The translations under genes were made by a program, and so were the position numbers. Positions 8,212 to 16,704 of a stretch of DNA of 64,000 nt are shown in pieces. How positions within the stretch are numbered: the first letter of the stretch is position 1; every line of letters begins with the position of its first letter. Source of the stretch: Nocardia africana NBRC 100379 (GTDB lineage: Bacteria; Actinomycetota; Actinomycetes; Mycobacteriales; Mycobacteriaceae). The stretch is taken from assembly GCF_001612635.1 (NCBI RefSeq), contig NZ_BDAV01000017.1, positions 62,001-126,000 on the forward strand, written 5' to 3'. The notes beneath the pieces were generated by a model, which was given only the letters and a program-made list of their open reading frames with translations, searched no databases and was not told the DNA's origin.

Positions 8212-8355
8212 TCAGGCGGGAACCACCTCCTCGCGGCGGGCTGTGATGCCGCCGTGCCCGAGGACGGTCCGGACACCGATGATCGTCATGCACGCCACCG
8301 TCCAGAGGACGGCGGTGTTGTAGACAGCGAAGAACCAGCGATAGGCGCGGGAGAG
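8212..8355 (-). pseudogene. Possible C-terminal remnant of a membrane protein, in frame behind the LLM gene
   Basis: Directly after the TGA of the F420-dependent oxidoreductase, the same frame stays open for 47 codons and reads like real protein: YRWFFAVYNTAVLW, then CMTIIGVRTVLGHGG, ending at a TGA at 8212. It has the look of a last transmembrane helix plus cytosolic tail. There is no credible start. It may be the scar of a deletion that removed the body of a gene, or chance. The source family is not recognised. Confidence 0.3.
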
Positions 8356-9243
8356 TCAAGGCCGTGCGGCCACCACCTCGCACGCAACCTCGAGGAAGTT
8401 CAGGTCGGTGACGGCCGGGACCAGGATGAACTCGTCGCAGCCGGCCTGCTCCGCGCCGTCGAGAATCCCTGCGAGCACCTCGGGACTCGACGCGCATGCC
8501 GACGCGGCCACCCGGTCGGCCAGGCCGGGGCCGAGGAAGCCGAGGTAGCGAGCGGTGAAGGAGCGCAACGCCTCGGACGCATCGGTGACGCCCAAGGCGG
8601 TGAAGCAGCCGCTGACCTTGCGGGGCTTCGTCGTGCGACCGGCCTCGGCCCAGCACCGGTCGGCGAGATCGCTCACCTCGGCGATCTCCTCGGCATTGCC
8701 GGAGATGCTGAATCCGGAGACGCCGTCGGCCCACCGCGCCGCCCGGCGCATCGCCTTCGGCCCCATCGCACCGGCGAGGATGATCGGTCCACCCGGCTGC
8801 ACGCACGCCGGCCCCACCGGGTCCGCGCCCTCGAACGGCGGCTCGCCGGCGAGCAGTGACTTCAGCTCGGCGACCTTGTCGTCGAGCTGCTGGTGCCGTC
8901 GCGTGAAATCGGCGCCGAGAGCGCGGTAGTCGTGCTCGCGACCGCCGACACCGACAGCTATCTCGAGGCGGCCGTTCGCGAGCTGGTCGAGGGTGCCGAT
9001 CTGCTGGGCCACCATCGCCATCGGGTGCTGCGGAAGCACCCACAGGTTCGCCAGAACCTGCACTCGCTCGGTGACCGCGGCGCAGGCGCCCAGCGTCGCG
9101 ACCATCTCCGGATTCGAAAACGTCACCCGCTCACCGACGGAAACGCTCGAGAACGGGCCCGCGTCGATTCGCCGGGCCCAGTCGAGCGTCGTACCCGGCC
9201 CATAGCCGGGAGCCATCTGCGGAAGTGCGACACCGATTTTCAT
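8356..9243 (-). CDS. F420-dependent LLM-class oxidoreductase
   Basis: A 295-residue luciferase-like monooxygenase-fold protein (TIM barrel). It begins KIGVALPQ and carries the family's features: LANLWVLPQHPMAMVAQQIGTLD around the cofactor pocket, GRLEIAVGVGG and the QPGGPIILAG strand. Actinobacterial members usually use coenzyme F420 rather than FMN, with varied hydride-transfer substrates. The length is slightly below the common 300-350. It stands alone between the DUF4870 gene and the SDR at 9377, all in different transcriptional arrangements. Substrate unknown; the F420 preference is an inference from family distribution. Confidence 0.9.
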   Translation of the reverse strand: MKIGVALPQMAPGYGPGTTLDWARRIDAGPFSSVSVGERVTFSNPEMVATLGACAAVTERVQVLANLWVLPQHPMAMVAQQIGTLDQLANGRLEIAVGVGGREHDYRALGADFTRRHQQLDDKVAELKSLLAGEPPFEGADPVGPACVQPGGPIILAGAMGPKAMRRAARWADGVSGFSISGNAEEIAEVSDLADRCWAEAGRTTKPRKVSGCFTALGVTDASEALRSFTARYLGFLGPGLADRVAASACASSPEVLAGILDGAEQAGCDEFILVPAVTDLNFLEVACEVVAARP

Positions 9244-9376
9244 GTGGCGACCCTCTCAGACCCACCCGGCCCTTGTGACTCGATCTCCCAATTCCGACAA
9301 ACCACGCCCCGCCGCGGAGAGATCCCCCTGAAGCTCGGGCGAGGAGCCGATGAACGCGTACCGTCGCCAGGCGGAT

Positions 9377-10174
9377 TCAGCTGTTCTTGAAAGGGTTGAG
9401 GGTCTTTCCGGCGAGGTAGCCCAGGTGGGTGGGGAGGGGCTTCATGGCGGCGGCGGAGATCTTGTTGATGGCGCCGGGCACGCATACGGGCTTGCCCTTC
9501 ATCACGGCGGCCCAGCCTTCGGTGACGACGGCTTCGGGCTGCTGCCAGAGGATTCGGGGCAGATGGTCGGCTTTGTCGCGAGTGCCCATGACATCGTGGA
9601 ATTCGGTGTGAGTGAAGCCGGGGCACAGGGCGGTGACGTGGATGCCGTGGGGTTTGAGTTCCATGTCGAGGGCTTGTGAGGTGTTGAGCACGAACGACTT
9701 GATGCCGGTGTAGAGCAGGCCGGCCGCCGGTGGGGCGAACGCGGCGACCGAGGACAGATTGACGATGCGGCCCCACGTACGTTTCTTCATGCCGGGGACG
9801 ACCAGGTGGACGAGTTCGGTCGGGGCGGTCACCATCAGCTGGATCTCCCCGGCCAGGGTGTCCCACGGGGTGTCGGCGAACGCGGTTCTACCCGACAGGC
9901 CCGCGTTGTTGATCAGGACGTCGATGTCGAGGCCCTGCTGGTCGGCGTGGTTCACAATCGCGGCGGGTGCGGCGGGGTCGGTGAGGTCGGCGGCGAGCAC
10001 CTCGCAGCGCACGTCGTGCCGTTCGGTCAACTGCGCGGCGAGTTCCTGGAGGCGGTCGCCGCGGCGGGCGACCAAGAGCAGTTGGTAGCCGCGTGCGGCG
10101 AGGTGGCGGGCGAACGTCGCGCCGATGCCGGCCGAAGCGCCGGTGATCAACGCGGTGCGGGGGGATGTGGTCAT
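9377..10174 (-). CDS. Short-chain dehydrogenase/reductase
   Basis: A 265-residue classical SDR. TGASAGIG at 11-18 binds NAD(P), INNAG near 88-92, and the catalytic triad is complete with Ser142, Tyr155 and Lys159 (YTGIK). The C-terminal 60 residues form a basic, family-specific tail ending PFKNS. It is divergent from the alpha/beta hydrolase at 10386, and two identical-pattern operators lie between them, so the pair are likely co-regulated by the TetR protein at 11541-12101. Substrate unknown; a lipid or ketone catabolic role would fit the hydrolase partner. Confidence 0.92.
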   Translation of the reverse strand: MTTSPRTALITGASAGIGATFARHLAARGYQLLLVARRGDRLQELAAQLTERHDVRCEVLAADLTDPAAPAAIVNHADQQGLDIDVLINNAGLSGRTAFADTPWDTLAGEIQLMVTAPTELVHLVVPGMKKRTWGRIVNLSSVAAFAPPAAGLLYTGIKSFVLNTSQALDMELKPHGIHVTALCPGFTHTEFHDVMGTRDKADHLPRILWQQPEAVVTEGWAAVMKGKPVCVPGAINKISAAAMKPLPTHLGYLAGKTLNPFKNS

Positions 10175-10290
10175 GGTTCCTTCGTTCGAGTGGGCCGCGA
10201 AAACGGGGTGTCAGCCGGGCAGCCCGCGGCACCCAAGGGAGCCCGCCTCATTTCTTGCTTTCTCGAATGATCATCAAGAAGGGTAACGAC

Positions 10291-10355
10291 TTCTTGACTG
10301 GCGTTCAAGAAAACTTTACCGTTGCCGCACGATCTTCTTGGATGGTGTTCAAGAA
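10291..10355. promoter_or_regulatory. Two 21-bp inverted-repeat operators between SDR and hydrolase
   Basis: Site 1 at 10291-10311 and site 2 at 10335-10355 both have arms TTCTTGR and TTCAAGAA around a TGGYG core, with centres 44 bp apart. The same pattern recurs once upstream of the TetR gene (12141-12161). The shared sequence links all three transcription units to one repressor. Confidence 0.75.
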
Positions 10356-10385
10356 GAACTGTGACGGCGGAAAAGGGCACACGGT

Positions 10386-11504
10386 ATGACAAGCAGCGGG
10401 CCGGATCATCACGAGCGAACAGCGGTACAGCGACGTGAGGTCGCCTTCGCGTCCGGGACGGACATGTGCGCAGCATGGCTGTACACCCCACCCAACTCAC
10501 CGGGACCACGGCCCATGGTGATCATGGGGCACGGGTTGGGAGCGGTTCGTCAGATGCGCCTGGACGCCTATGCCGAGCGGTTCACCGCAGCAGGCTGGTC
10601 GGTGCTGGTGTTCGACTACCGCCACCTCGGCGCGAGCGACGGATACCCACGCCAACTGCTCGATATCGGCAAGCAACGCGCGGATTGGCATGCCGCCCTT
10701 GCCTTCGTACGCACCCTCCCGGACGTCGATGTCGACCGGATCGCGTTGTGGGGCAGCTCTTTCGGCGGCGGACATGTCCTTCAGGTCGCTTCCGAAGACA
10801 GCCGTATCGCGGCGGTCGTGGCCCAGTGCCCCTTCACCGACGGACCGGCGTCGTTGCGCTCACGTATCCGGACCGGCCCGCTGAGCGCGATAGCGCTGAC
10901 AGCGGCCGGCGTCTTCGACACGGTCGGTTCCTGGTTCGGCGCGAAGCCGATCCTGTTGCCGATGGCGGGGACGTCCTGGATGCCCGCGTTCGTGGCCTCA
11001 CCCGACGCCCTCGCCGGCGCTTCCGCACTCCTGCCCGCGGGGACCCGGCTCTCGCGGCGCACCAGCGCGTTGTTGACACGGCTGCCCTCGGTGCGGGCTC
11101 AGGTGTCGAAGAACATCGAGCTGACCGAGATCGACGGTAGGGAAGAACCCGTGACCGTTGTCGGCCGCGACAGCATATGGGGTGTATTACGCGGCCCCGC
11201 CGGTGAATTCGATGCCGCCAACGCCCTGGCCGCACGGCTGGTGCTGCACCTTCCGCTCTATCGGCCCGGTCGCGCGCTCACTCGCTTCAGCACTCCGACG
11301 CTGCTGTGTGTCTGCGACAACGACGCGGCCGCGCCCGCGAAGACCACGAAGCGGCATGCGCGCGGCCTGGCACACGTGCACGTCCAGAACTACCCCTGCG
11401 ACCACTTCGACATCTACGTGGGCCAACACTTCGAACGCGCGGTGCGTGACCAACTCTATTTCCTGGCAACACAATTCGACTACACCGCAGACACCACGCA
11501 GTAG
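10386..11504 (+). CDS. Alpha/beta hydrolase
   Basis: A 372-residue serine hydrolase. The oxyanion region is MGHGLGAV (48-55) and the nucleophile elbow is GSSFGG with Ser125. The late CDNDAAAP and CDHFDIY segments supply the acidic and histidine residues of the triad. The lid between about residues 160 and 270 is long and basic. The fold resembles the DLH/peptidase S15-related hydrolases of actinobacteria, with ester, thioester or amide bonds as possible targets. The ATG at 10386 lies 30 bp after the second operator, placing it under control of the TetR regulator at 11541-12101. Confidence 0.88.
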   Translation: MTSSGPDHHERTAVQRREVAFASGTDMCAAWLYTPPNSPGPRPMVIMGHGLGAVRQMRLDAYAERFTAAGWSVLVFDYRHLGASDGYPRQLLDIGKQRADWHAALAFVRTLPDVDVDRIALWGSSFGGGHVLQVASEDSRIAAVVAQCPFTDGPASLRSRIRTGPLSAIALTAAGVFDTVGSWFGAKPILLPMAGTSWMPAFVASPDALAGASALLPAGTRLSRRTSALLTRLPSVRAQVSKNIELTEIDGREEPVTVVGRDSIWGVLRGPAGEFDAANALAARLVLHLPLYRPGRALTRFSTPTLLCVCDNDAAAPAKTTKRHARGLAHVHVQNYPCDHFDIYVGQHFERAVRDQLYFLATQFDYTADTTQ

Positions 11505-11540
11505 CTCGCCCGGGCTCGTGGACGTGCGCAGACCCGGCAC

Positions 11541-12101
11541 TCAGCCGGCGGCTGCGGCAAGACCGCGAGCGCTGTTCAGCAACGTCTCGATCACCGCGCG
11601 CCGCTGGACCTGTTCCGTCGGATGCGTCAGCACGCCCTCGACAACGAAAACGCCGATCGCGACCAGCGGATCCACTTCGTGCGCGGGCACGCCGAGCTCG
11701 ATCAGCTCTGCCCGGAACAATCCCTCGGCCAGCGCGTGGAACTGCTCGTGCCATTCCCGAATGGACGCGGACTCCTCGGCGCGCGTGTGCACTGTGCTCA
11801 CCAACCGGCCCAGCTGTTCCAATTCCCCGACCAGCCACAACAGCCGATCAGCCAGGCTCGAGCCCAGCACTTCGCCGTAGGAGGCCATCGAGTCGGCCAG
11901 GACCGCGTCCAGGACCGCGATCAATACCGCGTCCTTGTCCTGGAAGTACCAGTACAGCGTGTTCGACACAACCCCGGCGTCGCGGGCGATCCGCGTCATC
12001 GACGCCGCGTCGTAGCCCTCCTCGACGAACAACCGCCGGGCAGCGGCCACAATTTCCGCACGCTTCTCTTCTCGATCACGTGGCCGTCTGTTCCGAGGCA
12101 T
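11541..12101 (-). CDS. TetR-family transcriptional regulator
   Basis: A 186-residue TetR protein with its HTH at residues about 10-55 (IARDAGVVSNTLYWYFQDKD). The start at 12101 (MPRNRRPRDREEKR) is preferred over upstream codons because the basic N-terminal arm directly precedes helix 1 and GGACTGGAG lies just upstream. It converges with the hydrolase gene. A 21-bp operator matching the two in the SDR/hydrolase promoter lies 40 bp upstream of its start, indicating autoregulation and a three-unit local regulon. Confidence 0.93.
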   Translation of the reverse strand: MPRNRRPRDREEKRAEIVAAARRLFVEEGYDAASMTRIARDAGVVSNTLYWYFQDKDAVLIAVLDAVLADSMASYGEVLGSSLADRLLWLVGELEQLGRLVSTVHTRAEESASIREWHEQFHALAEGLFRAELIELGVPAHEVDPLVAIGVFVVEGVLTHPTEQVQRRAVIETLLNSARGLAAAAG

Positions 12102-12140
12102 CTCCAGTCCTGACTCATCATCTGGCGTTGACCCAACCTT

Positions 12141-12161
12141 ATCTTGGACGGCCCCCAAGAC
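12141..12161. promoter_or_regulatory. Third copy of the TTCTTG/CAAGAA operator, upstream of the TetR gene
   Basis: TCTTGGA and CCAAGA arms around a GG-rich core (12142-12160 symmetric) match the operators at 10291-10311 and 10335-10355 at most conserved positions, including TCTTGGA, the central GG and CAAGA. Confidence 0.65.
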
Positions 12162-12259
12162 AACGCCACCACAGGCGAACGCGTCAGCCCCGCGCGAGGT
12201 CGAGATCGGAGCGAAACCGACCCACCCTGTCAGAGAGTTCGACACACTGGAGCCGATGA

Positions 12260-12275
12260 TCGAACAAATGTTCGA
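12260..12275. promoter_or_regulatory. LexA/SOS box
   Basis: TCGAACAAATGTTCGA is a perfect match to the actinobacterial SOS box TCGAAC-N4-GTTCGA, 21 bp before the GTG of the 13E12-type gene fragment. LexA control of 13E12-repeat genes is known in Mycobacterium tuberculosis. Confidence 0.85.
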
Positions 12276-12296
12276 GCATGCGGTAAGCTGCCTCGC

Positions 12297-12614
12297 GTGA
12301 ACACACATTCGACTGCATTGGCACCGAATGCTCCGGCGCGGGGATGGTCGGAACTGGCCGATGTCGACTTGCTGCGCACCCTCGTCGAAACCGAACGCCG
12401 CCGGCGTCGATTGGGTGCGGCCATGGTCGCGGCCGTCGCCGAGGCCGAGCGCCGCGGTCTCGCCGCCGACACCGGCTACCGGGACACAGCGGAGCTCTTG
12501 AGCGATCTCCTACGGATCAGCGCCTCCGAGGCGCGCCGGCGAATCGAATACGCCGCCCCGCGAGCCCGCTCCCGCGCCAGAAAGGCATGGCGGGCGATGG
12601 CGGCGGCAGGCTGA
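12297..12614 (+). pseudogene. Truncated 13E12-repeat/DUF222 HNH-endonuclease family gene
   Basis: A GTG start at 12297 opens a 105-residue frame whose first 95 residues match the DUF222 N-terminus of 13E12-repeat proteins: ELADVDLLRTLVETERRRR, then AEAERRGL and LLRISASEARRRI. Intact family members are about 400-500 residues with a C-terminal HNH nuclease motif. Here the frame stops at 12614 after a low-complexity Arg/Ala tail, and no HNH region follows before the Eis gene at 12784. The 12615-12730 stretch looks like decayed remains in other frames. The perfect LexA box upstream shows it descends from a damage-inducible gene. Confidence 0.7.
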
Positions 12615-12783
12615 GCCCCGAGTTCGGCTGCGGGACAGCGGAATTCACCGTCGAGCAGCTGCGACGCGGCGGTGCCGCCAGAGCTTCGAGCCGCGCTTCA
12701 CACCGATCCGCGGCGGCGGCCCGCTAGCGTGGTCCGGGACGCGCGGCACACGAAGCGCTTGCGCACGACCTCGGAGGTGACCA

Positions 12784-13995
12784 ATGACCAGCGGCACCAC
12801 AGCCGTCGACCTCGCGACGCTGACCGACGCCGACGAGGTGCGTGCGGCGGGAGAGATCTTCCGCACCGCGATGGTCGGACTGCCGCCGCTGCCGGACGGC
12901 GCCGATGGACTGGTCGAGCCCGGGCGCACGCTCGGGGCGCGACTGGACGGGCAGCTGGTCGGCGCCGTCGACTCCTACACCAGTTGGCTGGTGGTGCCCG
13001 GCGGGCAGCGCCTCCCCCACGCGGCCGTGACGCACGTCGGTGTGCTGCCGACCCACACTCGCCGGGGCGTGGTGAGTGCGCTGCTGCGGCGTCAGCTCGC
13101 CGATATCGCCGCGCGCGGTGAGGTGGTCGCGAGTCTGCGCGCCACCCAGGGTGGAATCTACGAGCGGTTCGGCTACGGCGTGGCCGGCTCGTACGCGACG
13201 CTCGAGCTGGATCGGCGACAGGCCCGGTTACGCGACACCGTGGCCCCGGGTGGGCCGGTGCGCTACCTCGACGCCGAGAACCGGTGGGAGACGCTGGCGA
13301 AAATCTATGCGGCCGCCGATATTTCGTGGAACGGCGCGATCGACCGGACGCCGTATTGGTGGCGATTCCAGGAGTTGGTCGCCGGCAACGCCGGCTGGAC
13401 GGTAGCGCACGGCGACCCCGGCGCCGAGGACGGATTCCTGCGCTACCGCCCGGCGGACAGCACCGGCTGGCCGCGCAACCCGCAGCGCACGGTGGTCGTC
13501 GACGACTGGGTGGCCACCACACCCGTGGCCTATCGCGGACTGCTGCGCCACCTGCTCACCCACGACATCGTGGACCGGATCGTGGTCACCTTCGCGCCGG
13601 TGGACAGTCCGCTGCGGCATCTGTTCACCGACGAGCGCGTGGTCACCGTCACCGGAGTGCACGACGAGACCTGGCTGCGGCTCGTCGATGTCCCGAGGGC
13701 ACTTGCACGCCGCAGCTACCGCGAGGCACCGCCCGTGGTCCTCGCGGTGACGGACGACATCCTGCCCGCCAACACCGGCTCCTACCGGATCGCCGCCGAT
13801 GCCGTCACCCGCGTCGACGCTCCCGCCGATCTCACCACCGACGTCGCCGCTCTCGCCGCGGTATACCTCGGCGGCTCCACCTGGCAGCAGCTTGCCCTCG
13901 CCGGTCGGGTGCGCGAAAACCGCAGCGGTGCAATCGAAGACGCGGACAACCTGTTCACCACCATCTCGGCCCCGTTCGCCGGCACCTACTTCTGA
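12784..13995 (+). CDS. eis: Eis-type N-acetyltransferase (GNAT)
   Basis: A 403-residue protein of the size and layout of Mycobacterium tuberculosis Eis (402 residues): two GNAT domains followed by a sterol-carrier-like C-terminal domain. The acetyl-CoA loop is VGVLPTHTRRGVVSALLRR (about 86-103). Tyr126, in IYERFGYG, falls exactly at the number of the general acid of Eis. The protein ends AGTYF, preserving the terminal phenylalanine whose carboxylate is the catalytic base in Eis. Eis enzymes acetylate aminoglycosides and lysines at several positions; the substrate range of this homologue cannot be read. GGAGG lies 7 bp before the ATG. Confidence 0.93.
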   Translation: MTSGTTAVDLATLTDADEVRAAGEIFRTAMVGLPPLPDGADGLVEPGRTLGARLDGQLVGAVDSYTSWLVVPGGQRLPHAAVTHVGVLPTHTRRGVVSALLRRQLADIAARGEVVASLRATQGGIYERFGYGVAGSYATLELDRRQARLRDTVAPGGPVRYLDAENRWETLAKIYAAADISWNGAIDRTPYWWRFQELVAGNAGWTVAHGDPGAEDGFLRYRPADSTGWPRNPQRTVVVDDWVATTPVAYRGLLRHLLTHDIVDRIVVTFAPVDSPLRHLFTDERVVTVTGVHDETWLRLVDVPRALARRSYREAPPVVLAVTDDILPANTGSYRIAADAVTRVDAPADLTTDVAALAAVYLGGSTWQQLALAGRVRENRSGAIEDADNLFTTISAPFAGTYF

Positions 13996-14161
13996 ACCCG
14001 GCGCGAGGACCCGCATCGACGCCGATCCGACGCGCCCGCTGGGACGAGGCGGTCGCGGCCGTGGCAGAGCCGGCCGCCGGACCGCCGCCGCACCGGAAGC
14101 GCCGCCACGCGCTAACATAACGGTTGTACGGTTTAACACCTCCGGCGAGTGGGAGCAGCCC

Positions 14162-14932
14162 GTGTGGGATCCCGGGAAGTACCGCAGTTTCGGTGACCAT
14201 CGCTCGCGTCCGTTCTTCGAACTGGTCGCGCGCATCGACGCCGAGAGACCGCGCCGGGTCGTCGACCTGGGGTGCGGGCCCGGACAGCTCACCGGCGTGC
14301 TGGCTCGGCGGTGGCCGGAGGCGCGGATCGACGCGTTCGATTCCTCACCCGAAATGGTCACGGCGGCAAGGGAATCCGGTATCGACGCCGAAGTGCGCTC
14401 CGCCGAGGAGTGGCAGCCCGCCCCCGATACCGACGTCGTGGTGACCAATGCGGTGCTGCAGTGGGTGCCGACGCATACCGCCCTGCTGCCGCAATGGGTG
14501 GCGGCGCTGCCGTCCGGGGCGTGGCTGGCGTTGCAGGTGCCGGGCAACTTCGACGCACCCTCCCATGTCGCCATCCGCGAACTCGCCGCGCGCGACGAAT
14601 GGCGGCCACGCCTGGAATCGAGCGGCATCCTGCAACCCCGCGACGTCCTCGATCCGAGCGGTTACGCGGCGGTGCTCACCGCGGCCGGATGCACGGTCGA
14701 CGCCTGGGAGACGACCTATCTGCAGCGGCTGACCGGTACCGATCCGGTCCTCGAATGGGTGACCGGAACCGCCCTGCGACCGGTCCGGAGCGCACTCGAC
14801 GACGAGGCATGGGCGGAATTCACCGCACAGCTCGGCCCACTCCTGCGCGCCGCCTATCCCCAGCGCGCGGACGGGACGACCTGGTTGCCGTTTCGGCGAG
14901 TCTTCGCGGTGGCGCACAAATCCGGGGACTAG
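14162..14932 (+). CDS. tam: Trans-aconitate 2-methyltransferase-like SAM methyltransferase
   Basis: A 256-residue class I methyltransferase close to the length of E. coli Tam (252). It opens WDPGKYRSFGDHRSRPFFEL, then has motif I as VVDLGCGPGQLTGVL, the acidic strand 2 (IDAFDSS), and the NAVLQWVP motif with the family-specific QVPGNFDAPSH. Tam methylates spontaneously formed trans-aconitate, relieving aconitase inhibition. The GTG at 14162 with GGGAG upstream is chosen because the family begins at this point; the frame runs further upstream through the 3' end of eis without similarity. Confidence 0.88.
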   Translation: MWDPGKYRSFGDHRSRPFFELVARIDAERPRRVVDLGCGPGQLTGVLARRWPEARIDAFDSSPEMVTAARESGIDAEVRSAEEWQPAPDTDVVVTNAVLQWVPTHTALLPQWVAALPSGAWLALQVPGNFDAPSHVAIRELAARDEWRPRLESSGILQPRDVLDPSGYAAVLTAAGCTVDAWETTYLQRLTGTDPVLEWVTGTALRPVRSALDDEAWAEFTAQLGPLLRAAYPQRADGTTWLPFRRVFAVAHKSGD

Positions 14933-15135
14933 CGGGACCCAGGCCGCCACCCCGGCTCAACCACACGACCCGGGAACCGGCCGGCAAGACCTGGTGAGGG
15001 CGGGCTTGCTGCGCCGGGCGCCCTGAACCATGCCCCGGACAAACCCCTACCGCCCGCATCCCTGCCCGAGGCGCGGCCGTAGCATCGAATGAGCTCCATC
15101 CATGTCTGATAGCCCCGACCGATCCGGAGGACATC

Positions 15136-15831
15136 ATGACCACATCGGGCGATTTCACGTTCGAGGATGCGTACCAGGGCGAGGCCGGCCCGTTCTCCGG
15201 CGCCAAACCACCCTGGAGTATCGGCGAGCCGCAGCCGGAGCTGAAAGCGCTTGTCGAACAAGGGAAATTCCACGGCGACGTCCTCGACGTCGGCTGCGGC
15301 GAGGCCGCGATCTCGCTGTATCTGGCCGAGCGCGGCTTCACCACGGTCGGGCTGGACTCCGCCCCGACCGCCATCGAACTGGCCCGCGCCGAGGCCGAGC
15401 GTCGCGGACTGACGACCGCCACCTACGAGGTCGCCGACATCACCTCGTTCACCGGGTACGACGGCCGTTTCGGCACCATCGTCGACAGCACGCTCTTCCA
15501 CTCGATCCCGGTCGACCAGCGAGACGGGTATCAGCGTTCGATCGTCCGGGCGGCGGCACCGGGCGCGTCCTACTTCGTGCTCGTCTTCGACCGCAAGGCG
15601 TTACCGTCTTCCCCCGAGGGGTTCGGGCCCAATCCGGTGACCGAAGACGAACTGCGCGAGTTCGTTTCGAAGTACTGGGTGATCGACGACATCCGCCCGG
15701 CGCGTATCCACGGCAATGATCTCCCCCGCGACGAACGATCACCGGTCCACTTCGAGGACGTGCGCGACGAGCCCGGCGGCCGCAGCTCGGTTCCCGCCTG
15801 GTTGCTGCAGGCCCACCTGGCTCTGGCCTGA
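15136..15831 (+). CDS. Class I SAM-dependent methyltransferase
   Basis: A 231-residue methyltransferase with motif I VLDVGCGEAAISLYLAE (about 49-65), strand-2 acidic residue in VGLDSAP, and strand-4 STLFHSIP. GGAGG lies 6 bp before the ATG. The pattern is that of the generic Methyltransf_25 group common in Nocardia and Mycobacterium, with small-molecule substrates unknown. A strong hairpin at 15858-15880 ends the unit between this gene and the convergent PRC-barrel gene. Confidence 0.9.
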   Translation: MTTSGDFTFEDAYQGEAGPFSGAKPPWSIGEPQPELKALVEQGKFHGDVLDVGCGEAAISLYLAERGFTTVGLDSAPTAIELARAEAERRGLTTATYEVADITSFTGYDGRFGTIVDSTLFHSIPVDQRDGYQRSIVRAAAPGASYFVLVFDRKALPSSPEGFGPNPVTEDELREFVSKYWVIDDIRPARIHGNDLPRDERSPVHFEDVRDEPGGRSSVPAWLLQAHLALA

Positions 15832-15857
15832 TATCGCCTTCTCCCCCGAGCGATAGG

Positions 15858-15880
15858 GCCGGGCCCGGTTCGGGCCCGGC
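15858..15880. terminator. Bidirectional terminator hairpin
   Basis: Perfect 10-bp GC stem GCCGGGCCCG / CGGGCCCGGC with a 3-base loop, in the 63-bp gap between two convergent genes. Confidence 0.75.
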
Positions 15881-15894
15881 TCACACCATCATGG

Positions 15895-16704
15895 TCAGCG
15901 TTCGTCCGGGTAACGCCGATCGTCGTAGCGTCCGGGATCGGTGCCCTCGGTCTCGATGCGTTCCTTGCGCACGGTGTCGCCGACGGTCTCCTGTTCCTCG
16001 ACATCGTCGACGGCCAGGCGCACGCGTTCGACCGGCACGGTCTCCTTGTCCACGGTCACCCGGTCGCGGTGCAGGGTGACCTCCTGCTCCTCGTCGCCCA
16101 GGGAGGTCTGCCCGTACGCGCCGGCGTCGGTGACAGGTTCGCGCTCCACCCGGACCTCTTCGTGACTGGTGGGCACGGTGACGGTTTGATCCTCGGTGAC
16201 GACGTACTTGCGCAGGCGCGCGGTGCCGACCTCCTCGCGCTGGGTGTCGACGTTCAAGCGCTCCTCGGACCGGATCAGGCCCTGGTCGCCGGTGGGATCG
16301 GTGGCGGCGTGACGTCCGGTCGGACCGGCATCGGGACGTGCGGTTCCCTGTCCGTCGCGCACGGCACGGCCGTAGGCGTCCCAGCCGGAGTGGTTCGGGT
16401 CGACGTGATAGTGGCGGAACAGCTGTTCCTCGCCCTCCCGGCTGATGTGCCCGTCCTGCTCCACCGCGGGCGCGGTTTTGACCATCTCCTTGTCCACATT
16501 CACCCGCAGCGCGTCGGACTGCGGATTGTGCTGCGCCCCGACCAGCGGGACCAGCGAATCGTGGCGGAACAGCCCCGTGGACACCGATGCCCAGGTCGGC
16601 GAACCGGTTTCGTTGTTGACGTAGATGTTCTTGACCTTGCCGATCTTGTCGTCGTGCGAGTCGTACACGGTGCTGTCCATCAGAGTGTCGAGCTGTCCGG
16701 TCAT
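15895..16704 (-). CDS. PRC-barrel and DUF2382 (YsnF/AvaK) stress-type protein
   Basis: A 269-residue hydrophilic protein. Residues about 1-85 form a PRC-barrel (DSTVYDSHDDKIGKVKNIYV). After a linker, residues about 150-255 carry the DUF2382 domain with repeated EEV-x-V-x-RE and VTVDKETVPVERVRL motifs. Such proteins are associated with general stress in Bacillus and are common in actinobacteria; biochemical function is unknown. The ATG at 16704, with GGAG upstream, fits the PRC domain; longer upstream readings have no similarity. The very acidic composition contrasts with its neighbours. Confidence 0.88.
   Translation of the reverse strand: MTGQLDTLMDSTVYDSHDDKIGKVKNIYVNNETGSPTWASVSTGLFRHDSLVPLVGAQHNPQSDALRVNVDKEMVKTAPAVEQDGHISREGEEQLFRHYHVDPNHSGWDAYGRAVRDGQGTARPDAGPTGRHAATDPTGDQGLIRSEERLNVDTQREEVGTARLRKYVVTEDQTVTVPTSHEEVRVEREPVTDAGAYGQTSLGDEEQEVTLHRDRVTVDKETVPVERVRLAVDDVEEQETVGDTVRKERIETEGTDPGRYDDRRYPDER

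Noticed and set aside
12260..12614. Prophage or insertion element at the 13E12 fragment
   Set aside because: No integrase, direct repeats or phage genes are nearby; only the truncated DUF222 gene and LexA box are visible.
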